Shown in pieces: positions 33,620 through 46,376 of a stretch of DNA of 64,000 nucleotides. Made by a program: the position numbers and the translations under genes. The stretch comes from Acidimicrobiaceae bacterium. GTDB lineage: Bacteria > Actinomycetota > Acidimicrobiia > Acidimicrobiales > RAAP-2. The stretch lies in the NCBI GenBank assembly GCA_003133685.1, contig PKYQ01000018.1:1-64000 (forward strand). Reading direction: 5' to 3'. The number at the start of each line of letters is the position of its first letter. Positions within the stretch are counted from its first letter, which is position 1. A model generated the notes under the pieces. The model was not told where the DNA came from, did not search any database, and was given only the letters and a program-made list of their open reading frames with translations.

Positions 33620-34971
33620 GTCCCGGAGATCGCGATGTTGTCAATCGCGACGCTCTGTCCGGCGGCTGGGCCCGGAAGCCATTCAAGGTCGCTGCCGACG
33701 TGGACGACGTCGAGCAGCATCCGTTGCAACGTGGACGCCACGGTGATCTCACGAACGGGTTCGGCGAGTTGGCCGTCACGAATCATGAGACCGGTGACGC
33801 CAACCGAGAAGTCGCCAGAGACGGGATTGACGCCGGAGTGCACGCCGATCAGCGACTCGACAAAGACGCCATTGCCGACACGGCGAAGGATCTCGGCTTG
33901 GTCCACCTCACCGGGCGCGAGCTGGAGGGCACGGCATCCAGCCGACGGTGATCCGGCGATCCCCCCGCGCACCGCACTCCCCGTCGATACGGTGCCCGCT
34001 CTTCGCGCCGAGACCGTGTCGTAGACGAAGCCCTTCAACTCGCCTCTTTCGATGAGTACGTTCCGTCGACAGGCCAAACCCTCGGCGTCATACACGCTGG
34101 CGGCAAAGTGGCGAGCGTCGGTCGGATCATCGAGCAACGTGAACGACGGTGTCGCCACCATTTCTCCCACGCGATTCGCGAAGATGGAACGACCACGCAC
34201 GACGGCTTCGCCACTCAAGGCGCTACCGATAATGGAAAACAGTGTCGCCGCGGTCCGCGGATCGAATACGGCGGTGCATTTGAACGACTTCGGCTTCACG
34301 GCGCCCAACATCCTCGTGGCCCGGCGAATGGCGTCGGCTGCGGCCTTCTCGATATCGAGTTCGTGAGGGGCGCGACCGGCCGAGAGTCCCCAACCGGTCT
34401 GGTCGTCACCGCCGTCATTAGCGATCGCCTCAACGGACACGTAGGCGCCGGTCCTCGCGTACGACGCGCGAATCCCCGTCGTTGACGCAATGGCCGCTTC
34501 GGCCACGTAGTCCGAGTAATTCGCCGAGTCGACCTGTCGAATACGAGTGTCGCCGCTGCGCACCAGTCGTTCGAGTTCGATCGCCATCGCGATCTTCTGA
34601 TCCAGCGGCGTGCTCACCACGGCCTCGTCGGTCAACGTGAGTGACACCGCGGCGACGCCATCGGGGCGTGCGAAGGCCACGAACTCGTCTTCGGTGGCGA
34701 AGGTTGCGTTGTCGCGGGCTTCGCGCAACGCGTTGACGATCGCTTCGTCATCGAGTGATCCGGCCCACGCCGTTCCGACTCGAGCGCCCCCGGCGCTGTC
34801 ATTCAGGATTCGGACGCCGAACCCGTTGGAGGTGGCCGTCGTCAGTTCTTCAACTTCGCCCTGATAGGCCTGGACCTCGGTGTCAACGCCACTCGCGACG
34901 TAGACCTCGATCTCCTCGGCACCGCGCGCCGATTCCAGCATGCGTTCCGCGCGCTCCAGGAGTTGACTCAT
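33616..34971 (-). CDS. pmbA: Metalloprotease-related protein PmbA/TldE
   Basis: 451 residues, the non-catalytic partner of TldD. The N-terminal helix and LERAERMLESARGAEEIEVYV, the glycine-rich SNGFGVRILND, the C-terminal domain with VDQAEILRRVGNGVFVESLIGVHSGVNPVSGDFSVGVTGLMI and GSDLEWLPGPAAG match the family, and there is no HExxxH motif. TldD/TldE heterodimers are unfoldase-proteases active in microcin maturation and in toxin-antitoxin or gyrase-inhibitor turnover. Its ATG overlaps the tldD stop by 4 bp. Confidence 0.93.
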   Translation of the reverse strand: MSQLLERAERMLESARGAEEIEVYVASGVDTEVQAYQGEVEELTTATSNGFGVRILNDSAGGARVGTAWAGSLDDEAIVNALREARDNATFATEDEFVAFARPDGVAAVSLTLTDEAVVSTPLDQKIAMAIELERLVRSGDTRIRQVDSANYSDYVAEAAIASTTGIRASYARTGAYVSVEAIANDGGDDQTGWGLSAGRAPHELDIEKAAADAIRRATRMLGAVKPKSFKCTAVFDPRTAATLFSIIGSALSGEAVVRGRSIFANRVGEMVATPSFTLLDDPTDARHFAASVYDAEGLACRRNVLIERGELKGFVYDTVSARRAGTVSTGSAVRGGIAGSPSAGCRALQLAPGEVDQAEILRRVGNGVFVESLIGVHSGVNPVSGDFSVGVTGLMIRDGQLAEPVREITVASTLQRMLLDVVHVGSDLEWLPGPAAGQSVAIDNIAISGT

Positions 34972-36365
34972 ACGGCCGCTCCGCCAATTGTGACTCCAGT
35001 GAGTCGCATCGTGGCCTGACCGGTACCCACCGGAACACTCTGGCCGTTCTTGCCGCAGGTGCCCGGCGTCATTGAGAAGTCTGATGCGACAGCGTCCACG
35101 CGTTGCAGGACGTCGGGGCCGTTACCAATGAGGTTGCAGTCGCGCAGCGGCGCCGTGATCTTGCCGTCTTCGATCATGAAGGCCGCCGTCATGCCAAAGA
35201 CGAAATCGCCGGTCGCGGTATTGACTTGTCCGCCGCCCAATTGGGCGACGTACACGCCGTAGGGGGTCTGGGCCACGATTTCGTCGGCGTCGGAATCACC
35301 TTCGAGCAGGTAGGTGTTGGTCATGCGCACCATTGGCAGGTGTTGGTAGCTCTGGCGACGACCGTTGCCCGATGAGACTCGACCTTCCTTTCGAGAACGT
35401 AGGTAGTCCCACATGTAGTCGGTGAGCACGCCGTTCTCGATGAGTACGTTGCGCGCACCGGGACGACCCTCGTCGTCGATCGCCAGGTATCCCCATTCGC
35501 CCTCCACGGTCCCGTCGTCGACCAGTGTCACCAAGGGGCTGGCGACCAATTGACCGACCTTGCCGGCGTACACCGAGGCCTGCTTGAGGATTGCGTCGGC
35601 TTCGAGTCCGTGACCGCACGCTTCGTGGAACAAGATACCGCCCGATCCCCCAGCCAATACGACCGGCAGGTCTCCCGACGGTGCCGGTCGCGCGTCCAAC
35701 TTCGTGATCGCCTGGCGCGCCGCACCCCGCGCGGCTTCAGCGACCGCGTCAGCGCTCAGCAGTTCGAATCCGCGGGTCCCGGCAATCGGTCGATAACCGG
35801 TTTGCATACCGGTGTCACCCTTCGCGATACACGACACATTGAATCGAGTGCGGACCTGATGGTCACCGGCGAAAAGGCCGTCGGAGTTCGCTACGACGAA
35901 GTGTCGCGTGGAGTCACCAAGGGCAACCTGCACCTGCGTGATTGACGAACCCTCGGAGCGCGCCGCGTCGTCGGCGTGGTTCATCAGTTCGATCTTGCGC
36001 GCCTTGTCGACGTCGGCGGGCAGTATCGTCGCGCGACTCGGATTGTCAAGGAGGGGTCCGAGAGCGATCTCGCGTACGCCCCCGCCGCCAGCGCGAGCCA
36101 CGGCCGCCGCCGCTCGCGCTGCCGCGACGAGTCCACTTTCGGTCAGATCCGCCGTGTGCGCGAATCCCGTGGTGTCACCAACGACGACGCGTATTCCGGC
36201 ACCGCGTTCGCGTCCGGAACTGAGTTGCTCCACGCGTCGCTGATCCAGCATCGCCGACGACGTCGTGCGATCCTCGACGAAGACCTCGGCGAAATCGCCG
36301 CCGCGGGCCATCGCTTCGCCCAGCGTTCGTTGCAAAACCTCGTGTTCAACCAGGGTGCTCTTCAT
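34968..36365 (-). CDS. tldD: Metalloprotease TldD
   Basis: About 465 residues from ATG 36365 (the ORF track begins nine codons earlier). The active-site zinc motif HEACGHGLEAD (HExxxH) sits mid-protein. The family C-terminus is present too: YVAQLGGGQVNTATGDFVFGMTAAFMIEDGKI and LIGNGPDVLQRVDAVASDFSMTPGTCGKNGQ, with the conserved Cys. Partner of PmbA/TldE, encoded directly downstream. The pair is divergent from dxs with about 70 bp between start codons. Confidence 0.94.
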   Translation of the reverse strand: MKSTLVEHEVLQRTLGEAMARGGDFAEVFVEDRTTSSAMLDQRRVEQLSSGRERGAGIRVVVGDTTGFAHTADLTESGLVAAARAAAAVARAGGGGVREIALGPLLDNPSRATILPADVDKARKIELMNHADDAARSEGSSITQVQVALGDSTRHFVVANSDGLFAGDHQVRTRFNVSCIAKGDTGMQTGYRPIAGTRGFELLSADAVAEAARGAARQAITKLDARPAPSGDLPVVLAGGSGGILFHEACGHGLEADAILKQASVYAGKVGQLVASPLVTLVDDGTVEGEWGYLAIDDEGRPGARNVLIENGVLTDYMWDYLRSRKEGRVSSGNGRRQSYQHLPMVRMTNTYLLEGDSDADEIVAQTPYGVYVAQLGGGQVNTATGDFVFGMTAAFMIEDGKITAPLRDCNLIGNGPDVLQRVDAVASDFSMTPGTCGKNGQSVPVGTGQATMRLTGVTIGGAAV

Positions 36366-36434
36366 GCACGCGAGCGTACAGGAGCCAATCATTGTCGCGA
36401 CGCCACTTCCAAGGGTCGAAAGTAGGCTGGTGAG

Positions 36435-38366
36435 GTGATTCTCCCTTCAATCGAAACACCGGCCGACCTGCAGAAGCTGTCCTACGACGAGCTCGACGAG
36501 TTAAGCGAGGAGATCCGTCAGTTCATCATCGAGGCGGTCACGACGAATCCCACCGGGGGTCACCTGGGCTCGAACCTCGGCGTGGTCGAACTGACGTTGG
36601 CGCTGCACCGCGTCTTCGATTCGCCCAAGGACATCCTGCTCTGGGACACCGGCCACCAGGCGTACGTGCACAAACTCTTGACCGGCCGCCGCTACGGCTT
36701 CAAGAACCTGCGCCAGCGCGGCGGACTCTCGGGCTATCCCAACCGCTCGGAGAGCCAGCACGACTGGATCGAGTCCAGTCACGCCTCGACGGCGCTCTCG
36801 TACGCGCACGGACTTTCGGTCGCGCTCGAACAACGCAAGGAACTCATTGGTCACGGCGGCAAGCGCCACGTCGTGGCGGTGGTGGGTGACGGCTCGTTGA
36901 CCGGTGGCATGGCGTACGAGGCGCTGAACAATCTCGGCCATTCGAATCAACGCGTGGTGATCGTCCTCAACGACAATGGACGGAGTTACGCGCCGACGAT
37001 CTCCAAACTCTCCGGGTCACTGACCTCGCTGCGCCTCAACAAGACCTACCTCACGTTGCGCGGGCGCCTGCGCCGCACGGTGCCGCATCTTCCGAAAGTC
37101 GGCAAGGCGGCCTACCTCGGTATCGACGGCCTGACGTCGGTCGTGCGCGAGATGGTCACGCCGCACACCTTCTTTGAGAATCTCGGCGTGCGCTATATCG
37201 GCCCGATCGACGGACACGACATCGAGTCGATGGAGAGCACGCTGAAGAGCGCTTCACTGTGGGATGGGCCGATCCTGGTCCACGTCCTGACGACCAAGGG
37301 TCTTGGTTATGAACCGGCCATTGACGACGACATGAAGATGCACGACTACAAGTTGCCGCCGCGACACGACGGCGAAAAGGTCGCCCCGCAGTCGTTCTCC
37401 CAGGCGTTCTCCGACTCGTTGGTGGCGCTCGCCAGCGCCGACGACCGGGTCGTCGCCATCACCGCGGCGATGGCCGGGCCGACGGGTCTGCTCAATTTTG
37501 AAGCCCAGTTCCCCGATCGATTCTTCGACGTCGGCATCGCGGAGCAACACGCGGTGACGGCGGCGGCCGGTATGGCCATGGGTGGTTTGAAGCCGGTCGT
37601 CGCGATCTACTCGACGTTTTTTTCGCGGGCGTTCGACCAGGCGCACCTCGACGTCGGACTGCTGAACCTTCCGGTCGTCTTCGTCTTCGATCGGGCGGGC
37701 GTCACGGGCGATGACGGTCCGAGCCACCACGGACTGCTCGACATCGCGCTCTGTTTGGCGATTCCTAACATGACGGTCTTCGCGCCCTCGACCGCCGAGG
37801 AAGTGCCCGGCATGCTCGCGACGGCGCTTTCGATGTCGACGCCAACGGCCCTTCGATTTCCCAAGACGTTGCCGAAACCCTTTGACGGCAAGGTCGGTGA
37901 CGGGCTCGAGGCCCGTGAGGTCCGCCGAGGCGACGGCTCGCTCTGCGTGCTGGCCGTCGGCAAGATGGCGCCCGCGGCCTACAAGGCCCTCGACCTCTTG
38001 GGCGAGGACGCGAACCGGGTCACGCTGTACGACGTTCGAGTCCTGCCCCCCGACGCCACCATGATCGACGACGCCCTCTCTCACGAACGCGTCGTGACGG
38101 TCGAAGACGGAACCCGACACGGCGGCGCCGGAACGCTGATGGTCTCGGCGATTCGCAGCCGGGCCCAGGATCTCGCTCGTCCGTTCCCCACGACACGCAT
38201 TCTCGGCACGCCGCGCGCCTACCTCGAACAACATCGACCGGACAAACTGTTGGCCGAGTTGGGCCTCGACCCCGAAGGGCTGGCGGCCGCGTTCTCGCGA
38301 CTCCTCGCCGACCAGCCGGAGTTCGCGCCGGTCCTGCCCGAATCACCGAGACCTAACTATGAGTAG
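36435..38366 (+). CDS. dxs: 1-deoxy-D-xylulose-5-phosphate synthase
   Basis: 643-residue ThDP enzyme joining pyruvate and glyceraldehyde 3-phosphate, the first step of the MEP isoprenoid pathway. Visible: GGHLGSNLGVVELTLALH, DILLWDTGHQAYVHKLLTGR, the ThDP motif GDGSLTGGMAYEALNN..NDN, FFENLGVRYIGPIDGHD, PDRFFDVGIAEQHAVTAAAGMA, and FVFDRAGVTGDDGPSHHG. The length is usual. The start is GTG 36435, preceded by AGGCTGGTGAG. Confidence 0.97.
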   Translation: MILPSIETPADLQKLSYDELDELSEEIRQFIIEAVTTNPTGGHLGSNLGVVELTLALHRVFDSPKDILLWDTGHQAYVHKLLTGRRYGFKNLRQRGGLSGYPNRSESQHDWIESSHASTALSYAHGLSVALEQRKELIGHGGKRHVVAVVGDGSLTGGMAYEALNNLGHSNQRVVIVLNDNGRSYAPTISKLSGSLTSLRLNKTYLTLRGRLRRTVPHLPKVGKAAYLGIDGLTSVVREMVTPHTFFENLGVRYIGPIDGHDIESMESTLKSASLWDGPILVHVLTTKGLGYEPAIDDDMKMHDYKLPPRHDGEKVAPQSFSQAFSDSLVALASADDRVVAITAAMAGPTGLLNFEAQFPDRFFDVGIAEQHAVTAAAGMAMGGLKPVVAIYSTFFSRAFDQAHLDVGLLNLPVVFVFDRAGVTGDDGPSHHGLLDIALCLAIPNMTVFAPSTAEEVPGMLATALSMSTPTALRFPKTLPKPFDGKVGDGLEAREVRRGDGSLCVLAVGKMAPAAYKALDLLGEDANRVTLYDVRVLPPDATMIDDALSHERVVTVEDGTRHGGAGTLMVSAIRSRAQDLARPFPTTRILGTPRAYLEQHRPDKLLAELGLDPEGLAAAFSRLLADQPEFAPVLPESPRPNYE

Positions 38367-38404
38367 GCCGTCGCATCCAATCGTGGTTCCATTACTTTGA
38401 ACCG

Positions 38405-38806
38405 ATGACCTACGACGTGGAGAAGTCAGAAGATGAGTGGCAGGCGCAGCTTTCGGCTGATCGCTACGCAGTCCTGCGACAGGCATCAACCGAAATACCT
38501 TGGACCGGTTCACTGTTGCACGTCGACACCGAGGGCGACTTCACGTGTGGCGGGTGCGGTCAACACCTCTTTACGAGCGCGCAGAAATTCGACTCCGGTT
38601 GCGGGTGGCCCAGTTTCGACGCGTGCGAGGCGGGCACGATCATCGAACGGGCCGACAACTCGTTGAAGGAGCGCCCGCGGACCGAGATCCTCTGCTCTAA
38701 GTGCGGGGGTCACCTGGGACACGTCTTCAATGACGGACCGACGTCGACCGGTCAACGCTACTGCGTGAATTCTCTCGCCGTCGACTTCGACGAGGTCAGC
38801 GACTAA
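38405..38806 (+). CDS. msrB: Peptide-methionine (R)-S-oxide reductase
   Basis: 133 residues. It repairs methionine-R-sulfoxide in proteins. It has the two zinc CxxC pairs (TCGGCGQ and CSKCGGHLGHVF), the GCGWPSFDA signature and the catalytic Cys in RYCVNSLAV. The gene lies 38 bp behind dxs and shares its final CTAA with the ftsX stop on the other strand. Confidence 0.96.
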   Translation: MTYDVEKSEDEWQAQLSADRYAVLRQASTEIPWTGSLLHVDTEGDFTCGGCGQHLFTSAQKFDSGCGWPSFDACEAGTIIERADNSLKERPRTEILCSKCGGHLGHVFNDGPTSTGQRYCVNSLAVDFDEVSD

Positions 38807-39657
38807 ACGTCGAGGAAACGGCGAATCGCGATCGAAGAACCGACGGAACCGATCACGACGCCAACGATCAAGACGACGATGTTCGTTCCGATAAGTGCAC
38901 TCGTGCTCAATTGGAATTCATTGTGCAGTGGATACCAAATGTGAAGTGCCGTGACGGCGGCAATGGCGACGGCCGAGCCGAGGAGGCCCTGGATGAAGCC
39001 CTCGGTGATATAGGGAATTCGGATGAACCAGTTCGTCGCACCCACCAGCTTCATGACCGAGACTTCTCGACGGCGGGCGAAGATCGCCATTCGAATCGTG
39101 TTGAGAATCAGAACCGTCGCCGAAAGCAAGAGCACGAGCGCCAGCGCCAGGAATACGATCTGCAGAATTCGTATCACGTGGTTCATCTCGCGAATCTGCT
39201 GTTCCGGCGCGGTCACCGTGAGGATGCCAGGCTGATGCATGAACGTCGATTGCACCGTGAACGCGTCCAACGGCACGGTGGGGACGCAACTGAATTTGGT
39301 CGGAATTTGATCCTCGTGGAGTACGTTCGCCTCGGAGGGTGGAAGCGTCTTCTTCATCTCGACGTAGTCCTGCGCCTGAGTTCGAAATTGACAATGCTTC
39401 ACGATCGGCAGATTGTGGAGTTGTGTCTGGACATTGGCGATCTCACCCGCAGAGGCCGTGGGCTCCATCCAGATCGTGACGCGCGTGCCCTGTTGCCACT
39501 GTGACGACGCCTGAGCGGCACTCTGCTTCAGTAGCAACGCCGAGCCCACCAGGGACAGCGAGACCGCGACGGTGAGGACGGCGGCGATGGTCATCATGCG
39601 GTTGCGCCAGAGATTGGACAGCGTTTCTTTGACGGCGTAACGGAAGTAGACCCGCAT
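38803..39657 (-). CDS. ftsX: Cell division protein FtsX
   Basis: 284-residue permease-like partner of FtsE. There is one N-terminal transmembrane helix (NRMMTIAAVLTVAVSLSLVGSALLL), a large extracellular loop of about 120 residues, and three C-terminal helices separated by the conserved segment ARRREVSVMKLVGATNWFIRIPYITEG. FtsEX links septal ring assembly to peptidoglycan hydrolase activation (RipC-type in actinobacteria). Its start abuts the ftsE stop with a 1-bp overlap. Confidence 0.95.
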   Translation of the reverse strand: MRVYFRYAVKETLSNLWRNRMMTIAAVLTVAVSLSLVGSALLLKQSAAQASSQWQQGTRVTIWMEPTASAGEIANVQTQLHNLPIVKHCQFRTQAQDYVEMKKTLPPSEANVLHEDQIPTKFSCVPTVPLDAFTVQSTFMHQPGILTVTAPEQQIREMNHVIRILQIVFLALALVLLLSATVLILNTIRMAIFARRREVSVMKLVGATNWFIRIPYITEGFIQGLLGSAVAIAAVTALHIWYPLHNEFQLSTSALIGTNIVVLIVGVVIGSVGSSIAIRRFLDV

Positions 39658-40355
39658 TAGATCGCGACGCTTTCGTCGATGCCGTAGACACCGCGGACCT
39701 GGTCGCGAATCATCTCGCCCTTGTCGAGTTCGATTACGCGCCGACGCATCCGGTCCACCAGCGCCTTGTCGTGCGTGGCCATGACGACCGTCGTGCCCGT
39801 GCGGTTGATGCGCTCGAGGAGCGCCATGATCGATTCGGAGTTCGCCGGGTCCAGGTTGCCCGTCGGTTCGTCGGCGAGCAGGATCAACGGGCGATTGACG
39901 AACGCGCGCGCGACGGCGACGCGCTGCTGCTCGCCACCCGAAAGCTCGCCGGGCAGACTCTTGGATTTGTCAGAGAGCCCCACGAGGTCAAGGATCAATG
40001 GCACCTGGGACTCGACCGTCGAGCGGGGCCGTCCGATGACTTCGAGGGCGAAGGCCACGTTCTCAAAGACTGTCTTGTTCGGCAGGAGTCGGAAGTCCTG
40101 GAACACGCAACCAATGTTGCGCCGCAGGAACGGCACGCGGAACTTAGACAGCTCCGTGAGTTCGCGTCCGGCTTCGAGAATTCGACCCTTGTCGGGCAAC
40201 TCCTCACGCAGCAAAAGTCGGAGGAAGGTCGTCTTGCCAGAACCGGACGCGCCGACCAAGAAGACGAACTCTCCCTTTTCAATGTTGAGCGTGATGTCCT
40301 TGAGGGCCGGTGAGCCGTTCTTGTAGGTCTTCGAGACATTCTCGAAACGAATCAC
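39657..40355 (-). CDS. ftsE: Cell division ATP-binding protein FtsE
   Basis: 232-residue ABC ATPase with [20 protein letters not shown], Walker [14 protein letters not shown] (about 34-44), [22 protein letters not shown], the signature [16 protein letters not shown], Walker [15 protein letters not shown] and the ATHD switch histidine. This is a very typical FtsE. It follows prfB by 127 bp, and this gap carries the probable promoter; the order prfB-ftsE-ftsX is common in actinobacteria. Confidence 0.96.
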   Translation of the reverse strand: MIRFENVSKTYKNGSPALKDITLNIEKGEFVFLVGASGSGKTTFLRLLLREELPDKGRILEAGRELTELSKFRVPFLRRNIGCVFQDFRLLPNKTVFENVAFALEVIGRPRSTVESQVPLILDLVGLSDKSKSLPGELSGGEQQRVAVARAFVNRPLILLADEPTGNLDPANSESIMALLERINRTGTTVVMATHDKALVDRMRRRVIELDKGEMIRDQVRGVYGIDESVAI

Positions 40356-40482
40356 GCGAACACCCCTTCGGGTACGTAGTTATGGCGGTGCGTCAGCACC
40401 CGGATGGACACCAACCATTGTAGTTTGACAATTTTGCGTTTTCGCGCCACGAAAGCCCCACGTTAAAGGGATGTCAAATTTC

Positions 40483-41614
40483 TTATGAATCAAATCGCTG
40501 TCGACGCAGTTCAGCTTCCATAAAGTCGTCGAGATCGCCGTCGAGCACCGCGTCGACGTTTCCGGTTTCGTGATCAGTTCGGTGGTCTTTCACGAGTTGG
40601 TAAGGCGCTTGCACGTAACTGCGAATCTGTGAGCCCCACGCATTGTCGGCGCGGTCACCACTGAGCGCGTTCATCTCAGCCTGTCGTTCGGCGCGCGCGC
40701 GTTCGGCCAATTTCGCTTCCAGAATCTGCATGGCGCGCGCGCGGTTCTGATGTTGACTGCGTTCATTTTGGCAACTGACGACGATGTTCGTCGGCAGGTG
40801 CGTGATGCGGATCGCCGAGTCGGTTTTGTTCACGTGTTGTCCCCCGGCGCCCGATGATCGGTACGTGTCGACGCGCAGGTCCTTCTCATCGATCTCCACC
40901 TCAGCCGCGTTGTCGTCCAAGAGCGGCGTCACGTCGAGACTCGCGAAACTCGTCTGTCGTCGCGCCTGTGAGTCGAAGGGGCTGATTCGAACGAGTCGGT
41001 GCACCCCGCGTTCGGCCGAGAGCCACCCGTAGGCGAAGCGACCCTTGACGATGAACGTCGAGGACAACAGTCCGGCCTCTTGACCTTCGGTCGCTTCGTC
41101 GATCTCGACGCCGAATCCCCGACGCTCGGCCCAGCGCGAGTACATGCGCAACAACATCTCGGTCCAGTCCTGGGCGTCGGTGCCACCGGCGCCGGCGTGC
41201 AGCTCGACGATCGCGTCGTTCGCGTCGTACGGTCCGCTGAAGAGACTCTGGGTCTCGAGCGCGGCGATCTTGGTTTCGAGCGCCGTCACGGTCGAGGAGA
41301 GTTCGTTCAGCAACGACCAGTCGGCCTCGCCGGCCACCAGCGACTCGCGCGAGAACTCGGCCAACACCAACGAGTCGTCGAGCGAGGCGCGCAGTTCATC
41401 GAACTGCGCGAGGTCGTTCGTGAGACGCCCCAGTTCGGTCGTCACCTCGCGGGCACGGTCCTGGTCATCCCAGAGGTTCGGATCGGCCACGAGTTCGCCC
41501 AGTACTGCGTGGCGCTCGCGGCTGGCGTCGATCTTCAAGTATTCGCGCGCCGCGCTCCACCTCGCTTCGAGGTCCTCCAAGGTTCCGAGGGCCTCGCGAA
41601 GGGCGTTTTCGGCC

Positions 41615-41628
<14 letters not shown>
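40483..41628 (-). CDS. prfB: Peptide chain release factor 2
   Basis: About 381 residues from ATG 41628, terminating translation at UGA and UAA. The codon-recognition tripeptide SPF (RISPFDSQ, about 216-218) and the catalytic GGQ (SSGAGGQHVNKTDSAIR, 262-264) are both present. The frame is continuous: no in-frame UGA with a CUU slippery site occurs near codon 25, so the autoregulatory +1 frameshift known in many bacteria is absent here. The start lies 14 bp inside the 3' end of secA. Confidence 0.96.
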
Positions 41629-44296
<2,668 letters not shown>

Positions 44297-44613
44297 GTCG
44301 TGATGTACCCTACCGGTCGTTACGGCTACTTCGATTGGGCTGCGAGTGCTGACCTGGTCTTTTACCCCACACTTGCCTGCGGCGGTGTCCGTGGGTCACG
44401 CCGGCAGCACGAAGCTCTCCGGCGATGCGACCACACACTTCACCGGCTCTCCCGAAGACCGCTCTGGCCACCTGGAGGCAGGACTTACTTCTAAACCGCG
44501 CCATGCTCAGCGTCGACAAGACGCCTTACGTGGGTCGTTTCGCCCGCGACTGGCATCGACTTTCAACCACAGAACCACTCGCAGCCCAGGGACAATTCTA
44601 GACGGTAACGCCC
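44297..44613. other. Intergenic region between secA and the glycosyltransferase gene
   Basis: 317 bp without a convincing gene. The part next to secA must contain its promoter; I cannot pick one with confidence. A plus-strand frame ending at a TAG near 44601 (reading PYVGRFARDWHRL..) has acceptable codon use but no match I can name. Confidence 0.5.
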
Positions 44614-45453
44614 TTAGGTCGGGGGTCGGATTACCAGCACCACGCAGAGTCGTAGCCCGAGCACCAGCGTCGCAATCGGTGCCAGGACTCGTCGCCACCC
44701 GCTCGCGGTCTGCCACTCGAAGCGCATGGCGCCGCGGTGATGGGCAATCAGCATCGCTCGCGAGGCTCTGGCGCGCGACACGCCCTCGATGTGCGTGACC
44801 AGTGCGTCGGACGTCGCCGCAACGTCATGGCCGTGGGCGCGCATCTCCCAACAGAGCGCCATATCCTCGGCGAACATGAAGTAGCGCTCGTCGAATCCGC
44901 CGACCTCTTCGAATCGGTCTCGTCTCGCCAGGAAAAACGCACCGGAGACCCAGTCGACCGAACCGTCCTTGCGCGGCGATCGATAGCGACGCGTGAACGG
45001 GTTACTGGGCCAAAGAGGCGCCAACAGCGCGTGCGCTCCGGCGAGCCAGAAGTTCGGGAAGACGCGTTGCGACGGATAGACACTCCCGTCGGGCCGCAGA
45101 ATTTGGGGACCGACGATGGCGACGTTCGGGTGCGCGTCAAGGAAGGCGACCAGTGCGGCCACGGCGCCCTCGTGCACGACGACGTCGGGGTTGGAGACGA
45201 GGAGGTAGCGACGCTCCGGCGCCTCGGCCACGCCGCGGTTCACGCCGCGTCCGTAGCCGAGGTTCAGTTTGGGCACGACGAGCACGACGTGCTGACCAGA
45301 GAGCGACGGCAGCGTCGAGCCCTCCTCGCCGTTTTCGACGACCACGATGTCGGTGACGCCGTTGGCGTGCAGTGAATCGACGCAGTCGTCGAGCGCCTGG
45401 CCGGCGTGGAAGTCGACGATGACCGCGGCGACGTCGGTTGCGACCTCGCTCAT
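44614..45453 (-). CDS. Family 2 glycosyltransferase, WbbL/rhamnosyltransferase-like
   Basis: About 279 residues from ATG 45453; the ORF-track N-terminus is rfbD antiframe. GT-A fold: AAVIVDFHAGQALDDCVDSL, IVVVENGEEG, KLNLGYGRGVNRGV, LLVSNPDVVVHEG (DXD-like SNPD), PQILRPDGSVYPSQR, VDWVSGAFFLARRDRFEEVGGFDERYFMFAEDMALCW (the ED.D/E acceptor motif). A C-terminal hydrophobic stretch may bind the membrane. The ATGA overlap with rfbD suggests use of dTDP-rhamnose, as for the arabinogalactan-linker transferase WbbL. Confidence 0.88.
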   Translation of the reverse strand: MSEVATDVAAVIVDFHAGQALDDCVDSLHANGVTDIVVVENGEEGSTLPSLSGQHVVLVVPKLNLGYGRGVNRGVAEAPERRYLLVSNPDVVVHEGAVAALVAFLDAHPNVAIVGPQILRPDGSVYPSQRVFPNFWLAGAHALLAPLWPSNPFTRRYRSPRKDGSVDWVSGAFFLARRDRFEEVGGFDERYFMFAEDMALCWEMRAHGHDVAATSDALVTHIEGVSRARASRAMLIAHHRGAMRFEWQTASGWRRVLAPIATLVLGLRLCVVLVIRPPT

Positions 45454-46376
45454 CGAGCGCCGCCTCGCGCAGCGCGGTCCCGAATCAAACGAGTGAGCCC
45501 GTCGCGCCAATCGGGCAACGCCGTCCACGTCGACGCGAACTTGTCGGTCGACAGATCGCTGCGAATCGGTCGGGTGGCGAGCGGCGGCGGATCCAAATCG
45601 GCCGTCGCGATCGCCGTGGCGAATCCTTCGTCGCGGCCGAGGATCTCTCCGACGTAGTGGGCCACGTCGAACCACGTCGTCGTACCGGAATTGGCCACGT
45701 GCCAGAGACCGCCGGGACGTTCACGCACCAAGGTCGCCAGAACGCGCACCAGATCACTCGCGACCGTGACGGTGCCGGTTTGATCGTTGACGAATCGAAC
45801 GGTCTCCCCCGCGATGGCCCGCTCGGCAATGACGTGGGCAACGTTCTTACCGCGCACGCCCATCACCCACGACGTGCGAACGACGGTGTCGTCATTCGAA
45901 CAGAACAACTCTCCGGCTCGCTTCGACGCACCGTAGACGTTGAGGGGGTTGGTCGCGTCGTCTTCCACGTAGGCGCCACCCTTGTTGCCGTCAAAGACGT
46001 AGTCCGTCGAGATCGCGATCAAGTGCGCGTCGTTCTCTTTGGCGGCGAGTGACATCGACTCGGTGCCGGCCGCGTTCACGGCGAAGCACGTGGACGCTTC
46101 GGTCTCGGCGCGATCGACCGCCGTGTAGGCGGCCAAGTGAACGATGACGTCCGGCCGCGCGGCCTGGACCGCGCGATGCACCGCGTCGGAGTCGGCGACG
46201 TCGAGTTCGTGACGTGTGAGCGCGAGGACCTCGAATTCACCCTCGGGCACCGGCCGGCCGTCCGGTTGGAACGACCCCTCGCCACCGGGCGGTACCACGC
46301 CGTCGAGCACGTCGAGCATATCGAGACCAACCTGGCCGGCCGCGCCCGTCACCAAGACGCGCGTCGCGCGACTCAC
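45450..46376 (-). CDS. rfbD: dTDP-4-dehydrorhamnose reductase
   Basis: 308-residue SDR enzyme making dTDP-L-rhamnose, a cell-wall sugar donor. Rossmann motif VTGAAGQVGLDMLDVL, then LTRHELDVADSDAV, VIVHLAAYTAVDRAE, AVNAAGTESMSLAAKEND, and the active-site STDYVFDGN. Tyr and Lys of the catalytic triad are in NVYGASKRAGE. A 20-residue insertion after residue 28 (PPGGEGSFQPDGRPVPEGE) is unusual. Translationally coupled to birA upstream and the glycosyltransferase downstream, both by ATGA overlaps. Confidence 0.93.
   Translation of the reverse strand: MSRATRVLVTGAAGQVGLDMLDVLDGVVPPGGEGSFQPDGRPVPEGEFEVLALTRHELDVADSDAVHRAVQAARPDVIVHLAAYTAVDRAETEASTCFAVNAAGTESMSLAAKENDAHLIAISTDYVFDGNKGGAYVEDDATNPLNVYGASKRAGELFCSNDDTVVRTSWVMGVRGKNVAHVIAERAIAGETVRFVNDQTGTVTVASDLVRVLATLVRERPGGLWHVANSGTTTWFDVAHYVGEILGRDEGFATAIATADLDPPPLATRPIRSDLSTDKFASTWTALPDWRDGLTRLIRDRAARGGAR

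Noticed and set aside
44503-44601. Short plus-strand frame (PYVGRFARDWHRL..) upstream of secA
   Set aside because: Codon use is plausible, but there is no recognisable family, no ribosome-binding site, and no upstream continuation in frame that I can identify.
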